Assembly (NCBI RefSeq): GCF_046524175.1
Contig: NZ_JBEFZF010000009.1
Span: forward strand, 62,001 to 126,000
DNA from: Spongiivirga sp046524175
GTDB taxonomy: Bacteria > Bacteroidota > Bacteroidia > Flavobacteriales > Flavobacteriaceae
Length of the DNA: 64,000 nucleotides
Direction of reading: 5' to 3'
Numbering within the stretch: position 1 is the first letter of the stretch; every line of letters begins with the position of its first letter. Positions 60,248-64,000 of the stretch are shown here, in pieces. A program made the translations under genes and the position numbers. A model generated the notes under the pieces. It saw only the letters and a program-made list of their open reading frames with translations, did not search any database and was not told the origin of the DNA.

Positions 60248-61099
60248 TTAATTTTCGTTTAACCATTTTGTGGCCAAACTCCATAGTTCCTTTCTTCTTT
60301 TACTAAAAAATTTCATATGTCCAATATCCTTAAATCCGTATTCTTCAGGTGATAGCGTCCGTATCTTTGATCGAATATTAGGATGAACCCGAATCATGTC
60401 TTGAACGTTTTCATAATTCGCAATTGGATCGTCTGCTGCATGCACCCAGAGTGAATGTAAATTCAGTTCATTGTACAAATGTTCTTTTATTTTAGTGTCT
60501 AAATCCACTTTTACATAGCCTTTTCCATTGCACCACTTAGTCCATTCCTTTCCAACATTTTTTGGAAGTGGCTCTCCCATCCCAACCCATTGCGATTTTG
60601 TATGTCCAAATATCAGATTGCTTATAGGAATGTAACAATTTAGCCAAAAGGAAGATTTTAGTCTAAAGGGGTATTTTGAATAATGCAAACTTCCTGATGA
60701 GCTACCAAAGTTAAACATTGACTTGAGTTCTTTCGCATTTTTCATCAATCCAACTAATTGTCCACCAGCGCTATGCCCAATAAGATGATAATCAGAATAT
60801 GGGATTTCGCTTTTTAAATACTCCAATGCTGCTGTCATGTCTAATTTCCCCCAATTGGTCAACGATGCATTGGAAGCGTTGATAGCATTTCCTTTAGATT
60901 CACCAATGCCCCTGTTGTCGAATGTTAATGTAGCAAATCCATTTTCTGCAAGAAAAAAAGCGAATGCAGCGTAAAATTCTTTTTTGATTCCTGTGGCCGG
61001 GGCGATCATTACAGCAGATTTAATTCTTTCTGGTTTTAATAATTTCCCAGAAATCTCAAAATTATCTTCGCACTTGATTTTAACCTTTAGTTCTTCCAT
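60248..61099 (-). CDS. Alpha/beta hydrolase
   Basis: The 283-residue protein has an alpha/beta hydrolase fold with nucleophile Ser in LIGHSAGGQLVG, the oxyanion region ATGIKKEFYAAFAFFLAENGF, an acidic residue in HAADDPIANYE and His in KDIGHMKFFSKRR. It has no signal peptide, so is cytoplasmic. It is upstream of the AraC gene by 34 bases. Substrate unknown. Confidence 0.88.
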   Translation of the reverse strand: MEELKVKIKCEDNFEISGKLLKPERIKSAVMIAPATGIKKEFYAAFAFFLAENGFATLTFDNRGIGESKGNAINASNASLTNWGKLDMTAALEYLKSEIPYSDYHLIGHSAGGQLVGLMKNAKELKSMFNFGSSSGSLHYSKYPFRLKSSFWLNCYIPISNLIFGHTKSQWVGMGEPLPKNVGKEWTKWCNGKGYVKVDLDTKIKEHLYNELNLHSLWVHAADDPIANYENVQDMIRVHPNIRSKIRTLSPEEYGFKDIGHMKFFSKRRKELWSLATKWLNEN

Positions 61100-61155
61100 T
61101 TACATTACGTGATAAAATCCCTTTTGTTTTTATGCATTGTTGCGCCGTGTAGTTT

Positions 61156-62154
61156 TCAATTCTTATTCCTTTTACTAAGTCTTTTTAGTTGTCTTCTTCG
61201 CTTTCGGGTTGCTTTGTTATATATCTTTTTGTCCTCAGAGGTCGCATATTGAAAATAGATATCGTCCTTTTCTGTCGGCTCTATGTTGAGCAGATTCCAT
61301 TCAATGGTATTATTTGCTTTGTCAATAGTGTATCCCTCCGGGGATATTTCCTTGCTATCACTTAGACTAAAATCGTTTAAATGCAATGTTATTGTTGCTT
61401 TACCAATGTCTTTATACCATCCTGCACCTGAGTGTAAAATGTATTTAAAATAACGGTATTGATTTCTGTAAGCAATTCCTGACGGAAGTTGATATTTTAC
61501 CTTAATCGTCCTTTTTTCGTTTTCTTTAAAAGTCACCTTCCAAACATACCAGGGATACTTTTTTTCTTTAGTTAATTCCTCAAATTTTGAAATTAAATCG
61601 CCCGATATGCTGAAACTTGATGAATACTTATTATAAAGAGCGTCACGAGTTTTATTTACTTTTTTATAATCTGTCTTTTTTGAATAGCTTAATGTGCCAT
61701 TTTTTAACTTTTTTACATTGTTCGATTTGTACAGGCTATCTATTTTTCGATTGTATTCGTTATTCATCATCCACTTGTTCTTGAAAACACTGTAAATACT
61801 ATCCAACTCTTCCGGTACTTTGATATCACTTTCTTCCAGTTCGAAATCATCTACTTCAATCTTAAATTTAGATTTATCGTCCACTGCATATGTACCAAGT
61901 GACCAATGGTGAAAATCCATTACCGGAAAACCCACTTCTAAATCAGTGTGGTCTCCATAATTAACCATTTCAAAAGTGCATTCAACTATAGCGTGTTCTT
62001 TGTACAGTTCAACCTGAACGTTTTCAGATTCCATACGAATTTTGACATCACTTTTGGTTAAAATTCCATTCGCGCTAATCGGGTTAGGTGCGATGTCGAC
62101 CATTGTAAATGCCATTAAAACTATAGAAAGGAACATAAGAAGCTTAAATTTCAT
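61156..62154 (-). CDS. Secreted DUF4424-like protein
   Basis: The 332-residue protein has a signal peptide (MKFKLLMFLSIVLMAFTMVDIAPNP begins it) followed by SDVKIRMESENVQVELYKEHAIVECTFEMVNYGD, the opening of DUF4424-type extracytoplasmic proteins. WYVWKVTFKENEKRTIKVKYQLPSG continues the pattern. The C-terminus is basic (KATRKRRRQLKRLSKRNKN). The frame continues upstream of the stated ATG without a better start; the longer N-terminus would not be a signal peptide. Function unknown. Confidence 0.75.
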   Translation of the reverse strand: MKFKLLMFLSIVLMAFTMVDIAPNPISANGILTKSDVKIRMESENVQVELYKEHAIVECTFEMVNYGDHTDLEVGFPVMDFHHWSLGTYAVDDKSKFKIEVDDFELEESDIKVPEELDSIYSVFKNKWMMNNEYNRKIDSLYKSNNVKKLKNGTLSYSKKTDYKKVNKTRDALYNKYSSSFSISGDLISKFEELTKEKKYPWYVWKVTFKENEKRTIKVKYQLPSGIAYRNQYRYFKYILHSGAGWYKDIGKATITLHLNDFSLSDSKEISPEGYTIDKANNTIEWNLLNIEPTEKDDIYFQYATSEDKKIYNKATRKRRRQLKRLSKRNKN

Positions 62155-62320
62155 AGTGTTATTTGCAATGATGTTTAACTGGTTTGACGATGAGTAGTTG
62201 TTCGGATTAGCATATAATTTACAAGTACACACTAACCTGAAAATTAGTAAGGATCTTAAGCGGTTATATAGCACCAGTAATTGCAGATAGCCGATGCTGA
62301 CAGAAATGGCATTTCAGTTT

Positions 62321-62773
62321 TCAATCAAATGGCACTAAATCGGGTTCTAAAAATTCCTTTTTAGCTTTTTCAGCATGGTAGATATCAAATCCGTAATGAC
62401 AAGCCATTAAATCTTTAAAATTTGTTTTCAACCGCGGAAATTCTTCCATAAAATCCTTAAAAGTAGCACTACCAGATTTGAGCATAAAATGATATACTGC
62501 CTTTGTAGCCGCAATGGTTAAGGTCATATTGTATTTATCTTTTGCACCGGCATATTCCACAAAGATTATGAGTTGCCTTTGTATATTTTTTATAGCCTGT
62601 TCAATTCCGTATTTAGAAATATTTATCCATGCAAGTCTTAAATGCGCCTCGTGGGTAAAATATGAAGGGTGCAGTTCACAGGTATTGAATTGTTGTTCAA
62701 ATTCACTGTTGGTTAATTCAAAGTGTTTTTCCATACGTTGTTTTATTGTCTGTTTTTCTTGATATGAGTCCAT
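62321..62773 (-). CDS. Conserved hypothetical protein
   Basis: The 150-residue protein is helical with the motif ELHPSYFTHEAHLRLAWINISKYG and then YNMTLTIAATKAVYHFM. I recall related unnamed proteins across Bacteroidota with FTHxxHLRLAW, but no function. His residues in HEAHLRLAW and HYGFDIYH could be a metal or catalytic set. It is cytoplasmic. Confidence 0.65.
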   Translation of the reverse strand: MDSYQEKQTIKQRMEKHFELTNSEFEQQFNTCELHPSYFTHEAHLRLAWINISKYGIEQAIKNIQRQLIIFVEYAGAKDKYNMTLTIAATKAVYHFMLKSGSATFKDFMEEFPRLKTNFKDLMACHYGFDIYHAEKAKKEFLEPDLVPFD

Positions 62774-62876
62774 TTGTATTTCTAATGGTCTCCATAACCT
62801 ACCACTGCGCTTATAATAGCATGGTACGAAAAACCGTGGATGTTATTTTCTGACTTAACCGAAAGATAGCAAATTG

Positions 62877-62904
62877 CGATGAATCCCGATTAAGGAATTC
62901 ATCG
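62877..62904. terminator. Hairpin downstream of the Nudix-like lipoprotein gene
   Basis: CGATGAAT and ATTCATCG form a perfect 8-bp stem, extended after a bulged G by TTG/CAA, around a 12-base loop. No U-tail is evident. Confidence 0.5.
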
Positions 62905-62953
62905 GCAATGCGCTATGCAGGCTGAAGACTCCCTAAGTGATATGACAATAATG

Positions 62954-63538
62954 TTATTTTTTATGCCGACTTTGAAATAGCGGATAGAACGATTCGACCA
63001 TTGTTGTCGGGTGGTCATCTTCTGTATGACTGACCATAAAAGACCCTCCCCACACCTCATCTGGATTATTGAGTATATGCCTGGTAATTTCCTTTATCCC
63101 GGTATTCCCATTTCTTTCGATTGCTTCGCCTTCGTCAACCCATTCTATTTTCTCAAATTCATCTTCTAGCGTATTTTTTGGCACCTTTATTTCTCCACTT
63201 TTATAGTGCGCTACATAGTAGTTACGGAATGTCATGTTGGGCTTGTAATCATATTTGAAACAGAACTGTCCCCTGAATTCAATATTTTCTATTTCAATAC
63301 CATGTTCTACTGCCATGCTATCGATGGCCTCTTTTAAAAATTGCCTTTTTGATAGGTTTACATAGGGCATTCCCCACCAATCTTTTCCGCCGATCATTAA
63401 AATTTGATTGCTGTCATTTTTAATGATTACCCTCAGCACTGTGAAATTGTCTTTTCTTAAATAATGGGGAATTTCTTCGGGCCGTTGCTTACAAGAAAAA
63501 AGAACGGTCGCAATTAATAGATATACTACTGTTTTCAT
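62954..63538 (-). CDS. Lipoprotein with degenerate Nudix-like domain
   Basis: The 194-residue protein has a lipobox ending LFSCKQRPEE. The following domain looks like Nudix: DNFTVLRVIIKNDSNQILMIGGKDWWGMPYVNL, then LKEAIDSMAVEHGIEIENIEF where the box GX5EX7REUXEEXGU should be, but only one Glu of the box remains. NYYVAHYKSGEI and EFEKIEWVDEGEA fit the Nudix fold further on. A lipoprotein with this fold outside the cytoplasm is unexpected and suggests a binding role. Confidence 0.65.
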   Translation of the reverse strand: MKTVVYLLIATVLFSCKQRPEEIPHYLRKDNFTVLRVIIKNDSNQILMIGGKDWWGMPYVNLSKRQFLKEAIDSMAVEHGIEIENIEFRGQFCFKYDYKPNMTFRNYYVAHYKSGEIKVPKNTLEDEFEKIEWVDEGEAIERNGNTGIKEITRHILNNPDEVWGGSFMVSHTEDDHPTTMVESFYPLFQSRHKK

Positions 63539-63649
63539 AATACTTATTTTGGCGTAAATATGGGAACAGGATAGTTCTCATCCTACCAATATCATGATGC
63601 TGGCAACACTATTGATAATTTAAAAGGACTTCTTAAGGTTACGAATACA

Positions 63650-64000
63650 CTAATCGGCTTGTATTGCCTTTCTAAAGTCTAGGGCGGTTGTTCCGGTATG
63701 TTTTTTGAAAGCGGCATTGAAGGAAGAAATACTATTGAAACCACTATCATAGGCTATGGCAGCAATGGTAAATTTGGCGTGCGAATCTGATCTTAATAAT
63801 CGTTTCACTTCTTCAATACGGTATTTTGAAACAAATTGTGAATAATTCAATGATTCTGTTTGATTAATTGCTTGCGACAGCGCTTTGGAAGACACCGCTA
63901 ATTTGGTACTAAGTTCCAGAAGTGTAAGTGAAGGATTAAGATATGGCTTTTCGCTGTTCATTAACTTTTTTAATCGCTCTACTAATTGAAACGCTTCGGC
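63650..64000 (-). CDS. AraC-family regulator, partial (5' end beyond the window)
   Basis: The C-terminal part of an AraC regulator is encoded, reading in frame to the edge: AEAFQLVERLKKLM continues into NSEKPYLNPSLTLLELSTKLAVSSKALSQAIN and FTIAAIAYDSGFNSISSFNAAFKKHTGTTALDFRK. The ATG inside is not the true start. The pattern before NSEKPYLNPSLTL is typical of regulators with a membrane or linker N-terminal part. It cannot be described further without the upstream sequence. Confidence 0.85.
   Translation of the reverse strand, partial: AEAFQLVERLKKLMNSEKPYLNPSLTLLELSTKLAVSSKALSQAINQTESLNYSQFVSKYRIEEVKRLLRSDSHAKFTIAAIAYDSGFNSISSFNAAFKKHTGTTALDFRKAIQAD

Noticed and set aside
61100..61155. Possible integron-like recombination site in the spacer between the hydrolase and DUF4424-like genes
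   Set aside because: The region has short partial repeats but no clear core sites and no integrase; accessory gene layout alone is not enough.
1..64000. CRISPR arrays, tRNA or rRNA genes, insertion sequences, prophage
   Set aside because: I saw no regularly spaced repeat, no tRNA cloverleaf and no transposase, integrase or phage structural gene anywhere in the window.

Overview
The window is a contiguous piece of an AT-rich chromosome from a member of the Flavobacteriaceae (Bacteroidota), probably marine. The evidence is the gene families, the Bacteroidota-type promoters (TAnnTTTG at -7 with a TTG-like -33 box), the near absence of Shine-Dalgarno sites, lipoproteins and outer-membrane proteins typical of that family, and a small beta-1,3-glucan (laminarin-type) degradation locus. 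I see no rRNA, tRNA, CRISPR array, prophage or insertion sequence. Nearly all sequence is coding; the longest stretch without a long reading frame (32757-33201) holds a 52-codon gene and a duplicated 26-bp element.

Positions 1-25.9 kb are core genome. It opens with rsfS-ftsH-LUD protein-cdsA-psd-acyl-CoA-binding protein-subtilase lipoprotein, a run linking ribosome silencing, membrane proteolysis and phospholipid synthesis. Next come valS, a DUF1573 protein, an aspartyl protease with PDZ domain, an aminotransferase overlapping murB, and a fasciclin protein divergent from an ECF sigma/RskA-type anti-sigma pair. A second ECF sigma gene overlaps an unusual Nramp transporter and is followed by lipA, gap, a TPR hybrid histidine kinase, lpxK, a NIF3 protein and a coiled-coil protein whose zinc ribbon has lost its cysteines.

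Positions 26-44.5 kb mix regulatory, stress and envelope genes: AraC regulators, pirin, an ArsR/SRPBCC pair with two clear operators, DUF2911, an M23 peptidase, an AhpD-like protein and a cupredoxin behind the duplicated promoter element, a serine hydrolase, a clpP paralogue, a YjdI-YjdJ-type fusion divergent from a cNMP-sensor histidine kinase plus a receiver/thioredoxin-reductase fusion, a PafA-type phosphatase and an MlaE/MlaF pair.

Positions 44.5-56.2 kb hold a tight manC/DUF389/glyoxalase operon next to a sprT-like gene. An orphan cytochrome-oxidase-subunit-I-like membrane gene lies between them, bracketed by two REP-like palindromes. The GH3/GH16 locus follows, with a catalytically dead Nudix (NrtR-type) regulator and two matching operators. 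Positions 56.2-64 kb are a loosely spaced series of accessory genes, all on the minus strand (hydrolases, AraC regulators, hypothetical lipoproteins), separated by hairpins; the last AraC gene runs off the edge.

The least explained systems are the receiver-thioredoxin-fold-reductase redox signalling pair (37.2-40.9 kb), the duplicated 26-bp element in front of the 52-aa ORF and the AhpD gene, and the REP-flanked COX1-like protein. Assignments come from reading motifs; no database search was run.
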